Below are positions 13,301 through 25,300 of a DNA stretch of 64,000 bases, in pieces (position 1 is the stretch's first letter; each line of letters starts with the position of its first letter). The position numbers and the translations under genes are program-made. The notes below the pieces were generated by a model. The model had not been told where the DNA came from. It made no database searches and saw nothing but the letters and a program-made list of their open reading frames with translations. This DNA is from Atrichornis clamosus (taxonomy: Eukaryota > Chordata > Aves > Passeriformes > Menuridae), in assembly GCA_013400975.1 (NCBI GenBank), contig WBMZ01009019.1:1-64000 (forward strand), written 5' to 3'.

Positions 13301-16300
13301 CCTGTCGCTTGAAACAGAATGAGGCTATGTTTGTTTGAAAATAGTGATAGGATACTTGTGCAAGTAGAAATGGTAACTGTTTGACTATGACCTAAAAGTG
13401 CTTAAAATACCATGCATTCTTTATGGAGTACTTAGTGAAATTAATTAGAAAAAAGCAATTAATAATGCCCTTTGGGAGAAAGCTTGACAAGGAGCCCTGT
13501 GTGTGTGTAATGTGAGCCATTTAAACACTGGATTTATTTTCAACACTTGTCAGTTTTACTTTCCTTGAGCATACTATTCTAAAATGTAGAAGGTGCAACA
13601 GATTTAGTCACAAACACCTTTCAATTTCTTCCATTCTTATTCAAGAAGAATATTCAACCATTAAGTGTGAAATTGACTGGTTTGCTTTTTTGTGTGGTTA
13701 CTCTACTATTATGTAATCCTTAATCTTGTTTTGACATCGAGACTTAAAGTGAGGAGTATACTGGTATTGAGAGAAAATATGATACTAGAGAAGCCACTGC
13801 TACTGCTCTGTGGTTAGCAGTGACAACTGTTGCTTTTGCTTGTGCTCCTCTCAATTTTCACAAGGCAAAACAAAAGAGTCCAGTACTTGTGTTGATTATC
13901 TCCAACATGTATCAGGGAGGGTCAAGAACTCATCGTGTGCTATTCATCCCCCTTAGCCAGTGTTGAACTAATGCTCTGGCATGAGTGCGAGGGTGCTCTG
14001 TGGGAAATTCTGGCTTTCAGAAGAGATCAAAGATCCCTACAAGTTACAAAGAGTTTCAGAAAGCTGGAGGGTTCTTAATCCTGGTGCTCCAGCCAAATAG
14101 TAGTCTTTACATAACTACTTGTTGAGCTTCAATTTTATATATTAGCACTAGCTCTTACCTTGCATATAAATTGCTGTGTGGGGCTATCTCTCCTTTTCCC
14201 TAGAGGTAGTTGAGTTTTGTGGGTTTTAGTAATTTGTGAACATCATCTATATTTTGTGGTGTTTGTGTTGGTGCAAACTATTTGATGCAAAATGTACTAG
14301 CAAGTAAAAATATTCATAATGTTCTTGCATCTGGCATTAACAAATACTAACTCAGGCATTTTTTTTCTGTTATAATGAACTCTACAGGACTCAAACAATT
14401 TAAATTATTTTAAAGATACATTAAAAATTCTAGGAAGTAATTACATCATTCATCATTATTATTTCAAGTAGGAGAAATAAGCAACCTTTTTTATTGTTCT
14501 TTTGCACAATTATAAATAGATTAAAATTTCCTGCTCTTGTTAAACATTTGCATGCAAAGTTTTTAACTTTTAATTCATAGAATAGGTGATTGTTTCTGCA
14601 TGGTTTGTGCTGTTATGGCACAATAGATTTGGTTTGCGGAAGTGAAAAAAAATTTTTAAGAAATTATTTTCAGAATTACCTGTAGAGAAAATAACAAAAT
14701 GTTTTGAAAGTATTGTAGTTGCCTAAAATAATTATGAGCAGGAATCAAGTTGTTTTAAAGTTACATTACAAAGAGAAGAACCGGGCTGATCTACCTCTGT
14801 TTTTCCCATGGACTAACCCCAGCCTAATCTCTTGTGTTTTGCAATGTGTTCTTGCTTAGTGTGGAGATGTTTTCATGGTATAAAATGCTGTGTTTGGTAA
14901 GGAAAGCCACCTCCCCATTTCAGCTGCTCCGTTTTCTGTTATCCTAGAGGTGGAGCTGTTTCCAAGGTAGACACTTAAAAGCACTGGTCAGCTAGAGGAT
15001 GGAGAGAGAAGGGAAGAGGAGTTGAGTGAAGCTTGTGATCCCAATCTGTGTCCTGAGATAGATAATAGGATACAGATGAAGGAAAACAAAACAAAGCCCA
15101 CTGACACGAAGAGAGTATAAGGAAGGAAATAAGTTGTGGGATAGGTCAGGCTGCGAGTCTTACCAGTAGTGAGAGGAGAAGACACAAGGTCAATGAGTTA
15201 GTTAACCGTCCTGGAAACAGTGCTTCATGGTGCTGTCCTGAGGGAACTGTTGCCAGGATAAAGACCATTTCAGTCACTGATCAGCAAATGCAGTATTTTC
15301 TAAACAGAGTGATTCCATGGTTCTGTAGAGAGAACACACTTGTCATGCCTGTGCATGTGATTTCAGTTGTTCAAGACAAAACAACTGCAGGATGAGTATA
15401 TAGTTATTCTACACAGTTCTAGAGTATGAATGCAGGGAATGGATTGAGCCCTGATGTAGAGACAGTATACATTTGGATCTTGCTCTAGAAGGCTCAATAG
15501 TCCACGTGACTTCTAAAGTCCTTGCAAATTAGAAGGTGCTTTGGTACCTTCACTCTTTTGCACAGTTTGCTTCAGGTCTAAATAACACATGCTCATTGCT
15601 AATATGTGTACGTTTCTGAATGCAGTACATTCTGTTCTTCTCTCTGGACTGCTCTGTGATTGCCATTCATTTTTGACATTCTGTGAAATCTACTTGTGGG
15701 TGTTTCTTAGAAAAAAAACCTCTATGGCCTTGCTTGCTCTAGCCTGTCTTACTAAACTTGTTTCTCACTGTAACCCTCTCTGATCTCTGTTTGCCTAGCA
15801 CAGGCCAACACCCTTTCCTTTTAGTCAATCTCACAGTTGTGAGAGCCTTCTCCTTTATACTTCTTGCCATTTGGAACAGTTTTCTGTGATTGCTTTTTTA
15901 CTTTCTTGCTTTTTTAGAACATAGTTGAAAACACATGACAGTTTTTCTATTACCATTCCCCAAATTTTCACTTTCCCCCGCTGTTATTTAAATCTTAAGA
16001 TTTTACAATTGACATATCTACACGAAGCATTTTATAATGCTTTATAGGTAACAGATGCAACATTCTGTGGAGTATCTCTGAGCCTTGTCCTGTGTGCATG
16101 TAAGTCAGTGACAAAGCTGCTACTAACTACAGTGTGTGCTGGCTTTAGTCTCTAGCAGAGTTTCCATCAATGAAACGCTGTACATCAGAAGTTTGGTATT
16201 TTGAAATATACTGTTGTTGTTCTGGGTGACCTTTTTCTATCAAGGTAGCATTTGCTTGTCTTGGCTCATTTGTAGCTTTGTTAAGTTAATAATTTTAAAA

Positions 16301-19300
16301 AAACAGGCAGAGTGAAATTTGGCAAGTAGTTATCCTCCTTGTTCTTAATTTGTTTGGAGCAAATATGTTCATTCTGCTTACGTACTGACAGGAGATTGGG
16401 AAAGTTACAGGAGTAATATATGTTCAGCTGACAATACAGACAAAAGGTTTTTGATGGTGGATGTTGACAAAAGTGGAATAGCGTCAAGGAACATAAGTGG
16501 TTCCTACTGCATATAAGAAGCAAAGGCTTTATCTGCTTCTCAGAAGACTTCATAAGAGCTATTGTTTTGTCACACTAAATAGCAGGTAGAAAATTCGTTG
16601 AGACTAAACAAAAAGATTTTTTTTCCTTATCCTTCCTTTGGACAGCTTGACCTTTTGTGGTCATTACGGTAGGAAATTAAGAGATGCTTTTCTGCAGTTG
16701 TCTATTTCCTTTCCTCTACGCCTTGTGGTCTCCATTCAGTTGCGGTTTTTTCCTTTTTTTCCATTTTGATAGTGTTCCATAACCCTAGTCAGAGTACTGT
16801 TGCAAAAGAATAAATATTAAGGTTCTATCAAAATAACTGAAGTTTGTATGTTTCCACAGTTGCCCCAGCTACAGTTATTTGCACATGATTCATCAGATTG
16901 TAACTCATGCTAGGCCCTTTTCAAGATAATTAATCTATTAATGTGTTGTAGTAACCGTATTATGTCCATAAATGAATACATGGATGTGATTCTTAAACTA
17001 TATCCTTTTTAAAGGGACAAACAGAAAATCTAAAAAGCATTTATATTAACGAAGAGCATCCTGTTCTAAAATATCCTCCAATTTACCAAATGTGTTCATA
17101 CATACTCAGTCATACATGTTCATACAGTGTTCATACATGTTCAGTCATACTGTACCATACTCCTTGTCTTCCCACACTGTGTTTCCATAATGATAAAACT
17201 TAGCATCTTTTTACTTTCTAATAAACTCTCATCCTGTTTTAGCACCTTCTGGCTATCATGACCAGATCGTTGACTTAGGTATTATCCCATCTGAGTCTAA
17301 GCTTGGATTTCTTACTGCCTGGTTGACACATCATATATCTTAGATATACAGGTCCAATTGACAAGCATTAGTGTTATTTGTTATAACTTGCCTATCAGTT
17401 TGGTACTGCACAGAACACAAGCTTATGTTTTGCGTGAGATAATAGAAATGAGACAAAATCATAAGATAGTAGATCCAAGGTTGAAAGAGTTACATTTTAA
17501 TATTGTGTATATATTTAAAGGTATTCCTGTATTTCACGTCTGATGTAATTCTTGGGCAGTAACAGTACAATCATGTTAAGTTGCCTTAATAACATCCCAC
17601 TTATGGATGATTTATTTACAGGTAAAGACATCAGCAGTTAGAGCAAAATTGCAGGTGTCAGTAAATAGTATTTAATTCCAGTATGAATCCAGGGTGGTTA
17701 TAACTGTTCTTATATGTCTCAGTGAAATTATTTTTATTTCCTCAGCAAAAATACCAAGATGTAAGTGGGAAGTTTGACCCAAAATCTCAAGTACATAAAA
17801 ATGTCAAGTACCTAGTATGTGCTGTAAGACTGATGAGTCTGTACATATGTTCTTTTGTTTACAGGTATCTTGAGCTGGTACTACTATGTGTCTATGCCAA
17901 TGCCAGCATCCACCTTCACTATTGCTGTGGGGTGCTGGAAGGAAGTTAAACAGCAGTCCTTCAAACAAACAGCTGCTGTTCAAACAAACACTGAGTTTTC
18001 CTTGCCATCATCACAAGCTGATTTCAGGTTGGTATTTATACTGTTGTTGAAAAATGAGGTATATGGGTAGCATTTCCATTTACTCTGTGGAATGTGAAAA
18101 TGAGTCATACTAGCACAGGAATCAAAATAGTTCTTGTTTAATCGGAACAGAAAAATCTTGACAGGAAAATAATTCCAAAGGCATTATTTCGTGGGTACGG
18201 GTGTGGTTCTTTTTATGTGAAAACAAGCTGCTTAGTGAGCAATAGGGCTTGTAAATCCCACTGTCCTCTGGATATGTTTCCCACATCCTTAATACCCTGC
18301 TGCAGCAATGCCAGGTCCTGTCGTGTTTCTTACAATACCCAACTCTAAGTTCTTTCATGTTACTAGACTGTCTCCATTCTGGATACCTAATGCCCCCTAC
18401 TACAATATTGCCACTCACTTGCTCTTTTCTTCTGTTCCAGTCTGATTGCATGGTTAGAGCTGGCCTGTGCAGTGGTTTGCCTGGGCTGATGTGTATTGAC
18501 CGGGTGCATGAAACATGTTACAGTGGTCCATAAAATAGACTTGGACCCGTGATTCTTGACTGGTTTTGACCAAACTAGTAGAAACGTAAATTTTTTTTAA
18601 TACATCTATTCCTCCTCCCAATCTAGTCCAGACTCATTGAGTTTAAATTATTACAGAGTGGTGGATGAACAGAACAATATATGCCTGAAAGTAAGATTTG
18701 AAGATAAGTCTCTGGAAAAATACCATTTGTTTTCACATGCATTCACCTTAGTTAGCAGAAGTCTCAGACATGGGACTTGATTTCCTCACGTATTACTTTC
18801 AGCTCTTCAAATTCATATCATAGCATCACAGAACAGCCCAGGTTGTAATGGACCTTGGAAGTTCATCTAGTCTGTTCTTTCGTGAGAAAGAGAGCTTAAA
18901 TGAAGGTATCTACACCCATTGTCTTGGCCATGTGACTCCTTGTGAGGAGAGATGCTCAGTGCCCTTGGTAGATGCCCTTGAGGTACTGGAATACTGCACT
19001 GAGGTTCTCCTTCCCCTTCCCTGAAAAGGCCTAGCCCCTTCTGTCTTTCCTCACAGGGCAGGGTCTGCACCCTTTGTTCATTTTTGTGGCCCTGCTTTAG
19101 ACCCTCTTGTGCCTTCCTTGAACTGTGAGGCCCAGAACGAGACACGATACTCCAGGTACTGCCCGACAAGCTCTGGACAGAGCGTGGTGATCACGTCTGT
19201 CTGCCAGCAGTGCCTCTGTAGCTGCAGCCCAGGATCTGGTCTGCCGTCGTGGCTGCAGTGTCACACCAGTGCCTCGTGTTCAACTGATTGTCCACCTCTG

Positions 19301-22300
19301 TGTCCCTTTCAGCAAGGCTGCTCCCCAGACACACAGGTCCCAGCCTGTGGTTATGTCATCCCAGGCCAGGACTTTGCACTTGTCTGTGCTGCACCTCACA
19401 CTGTTCTTGTCAGTGCCACCCTTTCGGCCTGGCCAGGTCTCTCAGATCACTCTCCCTTCTGTCCACCTCACCACGTAGCTTGGTGTAATCAGCTAACCTG
19501 GTGAGGGTGCTTTCAATCCCATTATCTATGATATTTGTGAAGATGTTGAATAATGTGGGGCCCAACATCACTTCCCAGGCAACTACGCATGTGACAGGCT
19601 GCCAGCCTGAGTGAAAGCCATTGATCACTACACTCTGAGTGTGGCCTGTGAGTCAGTTTTGTACCCATCTTGCAGACCACCCATCCAGTTTGTATCTTGC
19701 CAGTTTGTACAGGAGAAGGCTGTAGGAAGCTCTGATCACTGTTTTGCAGAAGTCAGGCAAACAAAATCTACTAGTCTCCCCATGTCAACAGAAGTTGTTA
19801 TTTTATTGTAGAAGGTGATTTTTTTCGTGGGGTCATAAGTATTTTTTCTGTGACTCAATTTGAAACTTTGCTGAAAAAATACTTTTAGGTAGATGTTTTG
19901 AGCTGTGTAAACATTAAGACAGTGGAAGTCTTCATGCTTTTGATAAAATAACGATACTTTGGAACTTGAGGATTTAATAGGGATTTTTTCTGTTGGAATT
20001 TAAAATTGAAGGACTCTGGTGACTTGCAGCTTGACTAATTTTGGTTAAAAAATTTCTAATTAATCTTGAGAATAGAATTTTTTATACTTTACCTAGGATC
20101 ACTAAGAAATTCCTGTTCTAATTTTAAAATAATTTGTAGGTTTGAGAAGCATCTAGAAATTGTTTTGTGTTTATTCCTTTGCTATTTATATGCTTATAAT
20201 ATGACTGCCTCTACAAAAAGAAGCTGTAGATGTTCACTATGTATTCCTCTCAAAAGTATAGCACATGATATGGTGCAAAAGATTGTTCTGACAGTGTTGA
20301 GAGAATAAATGAAAGTTTCTATTTTTTTTTTTTTTTAAAATTTCTGAGAAAGGGGAAATATTTTTGTAATTTTTTTGTATCAAAAATTGGTGTAAGTTTT
20401 AATCCATGTGATGGTCATTGTTATGAGTTGATCTTTGTGATGGTTATTGGATGAGTTAATTGGCACAGATAGCGTGATGTATCTGCAGCAGTTAGTGTCA
20501 GTGGAAGGAACAGAACTAATGTGTCTTGGGGGAAAAAAATGACAAAAAGTAATCAAAAAATCCTCTGCAAATGTGATGTCTATATTACATAGACAAAAAA
20601 GGAGACCTTAAGTGTAAAAGGTTGTTTTGCAGCTAATCAAGACATTAAAATCTATGTCCTTAAAAATATGCTCTTGCAGTTATATCCAGTTATCTTTACT
20701 TGGGGATTAGGACAACAGAGGTTGTTGCTTATTTTAGTCATTGAGACCAGGTAACCAAGCCAACATTATGCACAGTAGCAGACATTTCTGAAAAGGATGT
20801 GAAATGGATAGGCAACAAGTTTTAAGCATGTGTGTCAGAATAGTGGAGATAAACATTTGGACAGCAGGAAAAGGAAGGAAGTCTGAAAGAAACTGTTGAA
20901 ATTTTTAATGTAATTTGTATCCAAGTGCCAGTGAATTTGACCTAAGGAGACTGTATCAAAGTAAACATTAAATGGAGCTACGGTGTTTATCATTCTTATC
21001 TCCTTGTGATCATTAAGGACTTGGCAATTTTTATAAGAGATATGGTGCTAGGTTTCATGTTCCTGGCTAATCTCAACTCTAATAATAAAGTAAAAAGTAA
21101 CATTGTTTTAGAGCAAAAACATGCTGGATTAGACCACCCTCAGAAAAAAATATTGTGTAGTGATGGATGTGGTTTCTTTACGTATGTAATCAATGAAAGT
21201 ACAGAGTCCACTTCTTTGACAGAAAGACTTATGTAAGGTGCTAAAGTGTTACTATTTCAACAAAATCTCATCCTTTTCTACATATCGTTTTGTGTTCTGT
21301 GTGAGTGCTCACATGAAGCATGATCTTCCAAGTATAAATGCTTTGGGCAATGCTGTGTGCTTTGCCTGTCGAGGCATAGTAGAACCAGATTGCTTAAATA
21401 AAAATTTCAAATCAAGGAAAGGCTGTGCACTGTAGAGAAGACAGACTAACAAGTGAAAACATGAAACTGATTTCTGTTTAGATAAGAGTCTCTTTGAGCA
21501 GATAACTTATTGTGAACGTATATGACTCAGTGTTTAGGAAGGATTTGATTTACCCCTCCTTTCTTCCAGCTACAGCTCTGAATATCCTGTAAAAGTACTA
21601 TAAAGTAAGCTTGACCTAATGTGGTATTATTGAATGTCTACTGTAATAAGTCTGAATTGATATATACTGGGGTTTTTTAGTTAATAATTAAAAAAAAACT
21701 TAGTAAAAGTTTCTGGAAAATTTTAGTGACAACAGAAAAAATTCCTCCTGGAATTACATTTTACTTTGCACCTAATATGTTTGTGTTAATATATGTTAAT
21801 ATGTATGGAATTTTATTTTCATGACCAAGTTTGAATAGAAATTTTCTGGATAAATACTTTTGTATTGTTATTAATTCTCTTTACATATATTTTGAGCAGT
21901 TATTCTTTTGACACATATCTGTTATAAAAGCAAGGTATGATTAGTCTCTCTTTTTAATTATCAGTCTTACTCAGACCCGTAGTAATGAGTGTTTCAAAGT
22001 GCTGCCTGTATGTGATAATGCAGGTGAGTTGGTTTTATGGAAATTAGTTCTGTCATTCTGTTATCTAGAGAATATCCTTGTCTTAGCATAATCAGTTGTG
22101 CACATTTCTGATACCACAATTAACTATTGTTTTGTTTTGTTTTGTTTTGCTGTTGTCAGATGGCATGAAGAAATCTGTGGTCATGTGGAATATCCCTGCC
22201 GTTTCCAAAATCCTGCTGCCAGGTTGCAGGCAGTCATTCCTTACAGAGTCTTTGCTCCCTGGTGCCTTATGGAGAGCTGTGAAGAATATTTGCTTCAGCT

Positions 22301-25300
22301 AATTCCTCAGTGCCTCTCAGCTGCTTACGCCACACTGGGTACTCACCCCTTTTCCAGGCTTGATGTTTTGATAGTTCCTTCCAACTTTTCCAGCCTGGGA
22401 ATGGCTAGGTAAAGAAACTTCTTAGTATCTCATTTGTTGTATTTTATTAGACTCCTTCTGATCACCTAGTTATCAGTGTCTAGTGGCTGTCAATATGAAG
22501 TTGTTGTCCTATTTTTCTTAAACCAAATTTAAAACTCTTATTCTGACCTCATATGAGTAGGTTTATTTGCATCCTTTGTGATCTTTAATTTTAGTTTTAA
22601 CAGGGTTTCAGGAAGGAAAATATAATCTTATTAGACATGTGGGTCTGAATTTCCACATTTACCAAACTGAAGTTCTTTTATTGGTTCTGTTGATTTAAAT
22701 ACTTGGTGCTACTGTCATTTTGTCTTGTTTTGTTTTGGCATTGGTTTTACCCTTATGTTTTGACAGGATAAGAGTATGTTAAAATCCAAATCTAGAGTTT
22801 CTTCTTAAGCCTTTTTTGACGTATGAGTTTCTAGTCAAACACTAATCTTCAGAAGCTGGAGGCAAACTTTAAGGATTATATTATCAAGTTTTCATGGAAC
22901 TGTGAAGGCACTCAAGCCTGTCAAGGTCCCTCTGGACGGCATCCCTTCCCTCTAGTGTATTGCCTGCACCACACAGCTCGCTGTCATCTGCAAACTTGCT
23001 GAGGGTGTCTTGATCTCTTTGTCTGTGTCACTGACAAAGATGTTGAACAGTGCCAGTCCCAATACCGACCCAATGAGCCGTTCACTGAAACCCTTTTGGG
23101 TGAGGCCATCCAGCCAGTTCCTTATCCACTGAGCGTTCCATCCATCAAATCCATGTCTCTTCAGTTTAGAGAAAAGGATGTTGTGCGGGACAGTGTCCAA
23201 TGCTTTGCATAAGTTAGGTAGATGACATCAGTTTATCTTCTCTCATCCACCACTGCTGCAATCCCATTGTAGAATGCCACCAAATTTGTCAGGCATGATT
23301 TGCCCTTAGTGCAGCCATGTTGACTGTCACCAATTGCCTCCTTATTTTTGATGTGCCTTTGCATAGTTTCCAGAAGGCTCTGCTCCATGCTCTTCTGGAC
23401 CTTGAGTTGAGACTGACAGGCCTGAAGTTCCTCAGGTCATCCTTCTATACCTTTCAAAAAATGGGGGTTGTGTTTCTTTTTTTCCAGTCAGTGGGAACTT
23501 CACTGATGCCAGTAAGATCATGGCCCTGCAGGCCATGTTTATTCCCCATGCTGCATGCGTTAGCTTTTAAGTCGGTTCCTTGAGGAAACTGACTTATTGG
23601 CTGGAATTCCTTTGTGCTGCCCTTCAGGTGCTCTCGTGCAGACCTGTGACCTCTCTCCGGGCTCTGGTCATCATATCAGTGGGGTGGGTTGAGGTTGCCC
23701 TTCCCCAGAAACTTTAGTTTAAAGCCCACTTCACCAACCTGGCAAGCCTATGACTCAAGATGCTCTTACCCTTCTCTGGCAGATGGACCCCATCAGCAGA
23801 CCAGGTTTTTCAAAGCGAGTCCTATGGTGTAAGTCACCAAATTCCTGGTGTGGCGCCAGCCCTATAACCTTTTGTTGATTTGCCAGATTTGACTGGCCCT
23901 CCTAGGCTGTTGATTTTTTTCTACAGCTTTCCTCTTGCGATCCTCTTTTGGGTTAAAAGTACAAAATTATGCTGATATGTAACATTTTTGTATAGTTTTT
24001 AGTATAAGTTTACTTGCTTTTTTATTTTAGGAAGATCTAGGAAGTTTAAAACTTAAGCATTGAGTCACCCTCTGTCACATAAGCCTTGTTACTTTGTAGA
24101 AAACTTTTAACTGGTTGCTGATTTTTCAGTGATAGTTCTTCACTCAATGGAAGCACCAAGTTGCTTTGTGCACTTACCACAAATTATATTCTCTGGTGCT
24201 TTGCCTGGTGGTTTGATTTGGAATGAGGTGTGATACTCTACCATGTTCTTTAAGCCATATGAAATTTTTAGAACTGCTTAGCAGTTTTCTATGAGTTCAA
24301 AGGCATGGTACTAAAGGGTTGACATACGGCCTTATGGATCATTGCTATCATTGAGGAAGAAACTGGCCATTTTGCTTGGCTGTGAGATAGGAGCAGTGAT
24401 CTGTGGAACGATGAAGGGCAAGACACACAAATAGTACAAAACAAAAGAGAAAGCAGATAGTGATATCTGGGCCAAAATTACAGCACACAGTAAGAGAAAT
24501 CTTCAGGATTCAGTTGTTGATTTGCTATTGCTCTCTGGGAAATTGTCAATGCTTTCCCCGCATGTACCTTTCCCAGAATTTATAGGGAAAAGATGCCTGC
24601 AGAGTATTCTGTTGCGAAACCATCTGTCATTGTCTAAATCCAGATTGCGTGTTCAGAATACTGTAATTGTGATTTCTTTGTGAAGAAGATGAGAAAAACC
24701 TGTGCTTTTATTCCTCTATGTGTCTTCCAACCACTGTCAGTTCCAAACAATCCATATAATTGAATATAAGTAAAGGATGAAAGAGTGGGCGTGCATACTT
24801 CCCGATGCTTGTCATTCAACAGTGCATCAAGCCAAACACATTCAAATTTTTCAAAATTTAAATAATTTAATAAGTAATTTAAACTATTTAAATGTCAAGC
24901 AGCATTTGAACAGGAGATTATTAAGTGACTCATAACAGCCCGTTTGTTCTTGTTTCGTGTGATTTTTCAAATAGAAGCTTCTATGTATATAACAAGCTAT
25001 TTAAATGGTTAATTCCTGTGCATGCAATGATAATTGGCTAAATTGCTTAAGTTAACAATGAGCTATACGCAAAACCACGTACAAATCCACATGAAGAAAA
25101 CAAGTTTGCCATTACCTTGGGTTAAAAAAGTTGCTGTAGTATTTATTTTTTTATCTTTTAGTCTATCTGTAGCAGTACAAACATAACACAGCATGCCAGC
25201 ACATAGAAGAAGTTGTTATGGGAACTCTAATTGGACTCCTGTCTACCAGGGAAGGAAGCAGACATCCATTTTAGTCATTATCTGAAGTATTAGGGCTTTA

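Larger units (their letters stand above)
18028..22159 (+). other. AOPEP intron, 4132 bp, with an antisense CR1
   Basis: The GT-AG intron has a gttggt donor and a ttgtcag acceptor. It holds one antisense CR1 fragment at about 18817-19790, a poly-T run at 20322-20336 and a TTTTG microsatellite just before the acceptor. The remainder is AT-rich unique sequence without a supportable gene. Confidence 0.9.

Noticed and set aside
18122..18451. 109-codon open frame on the minus strand in the 4.1-kb intron
   Set aside because: No family resemblance, mixed composition and no supporting context. Best read as chance.
19109..19504. 131-codon plus-strand Cys/Ser-rich open frame
   Set aside because: It is the antisense of a CR1 ORF2 fragment. 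The minus strand carries the RT motif, so this frame is a shadow.
22096..22412. Alternative open frames around coding exon 4 starting at 22096 and 22098
   Set aside because: They begin in the intron. Only the frame that joins exons 17865-18027 and 63100-63289 in phase gives the AOPEP protein.
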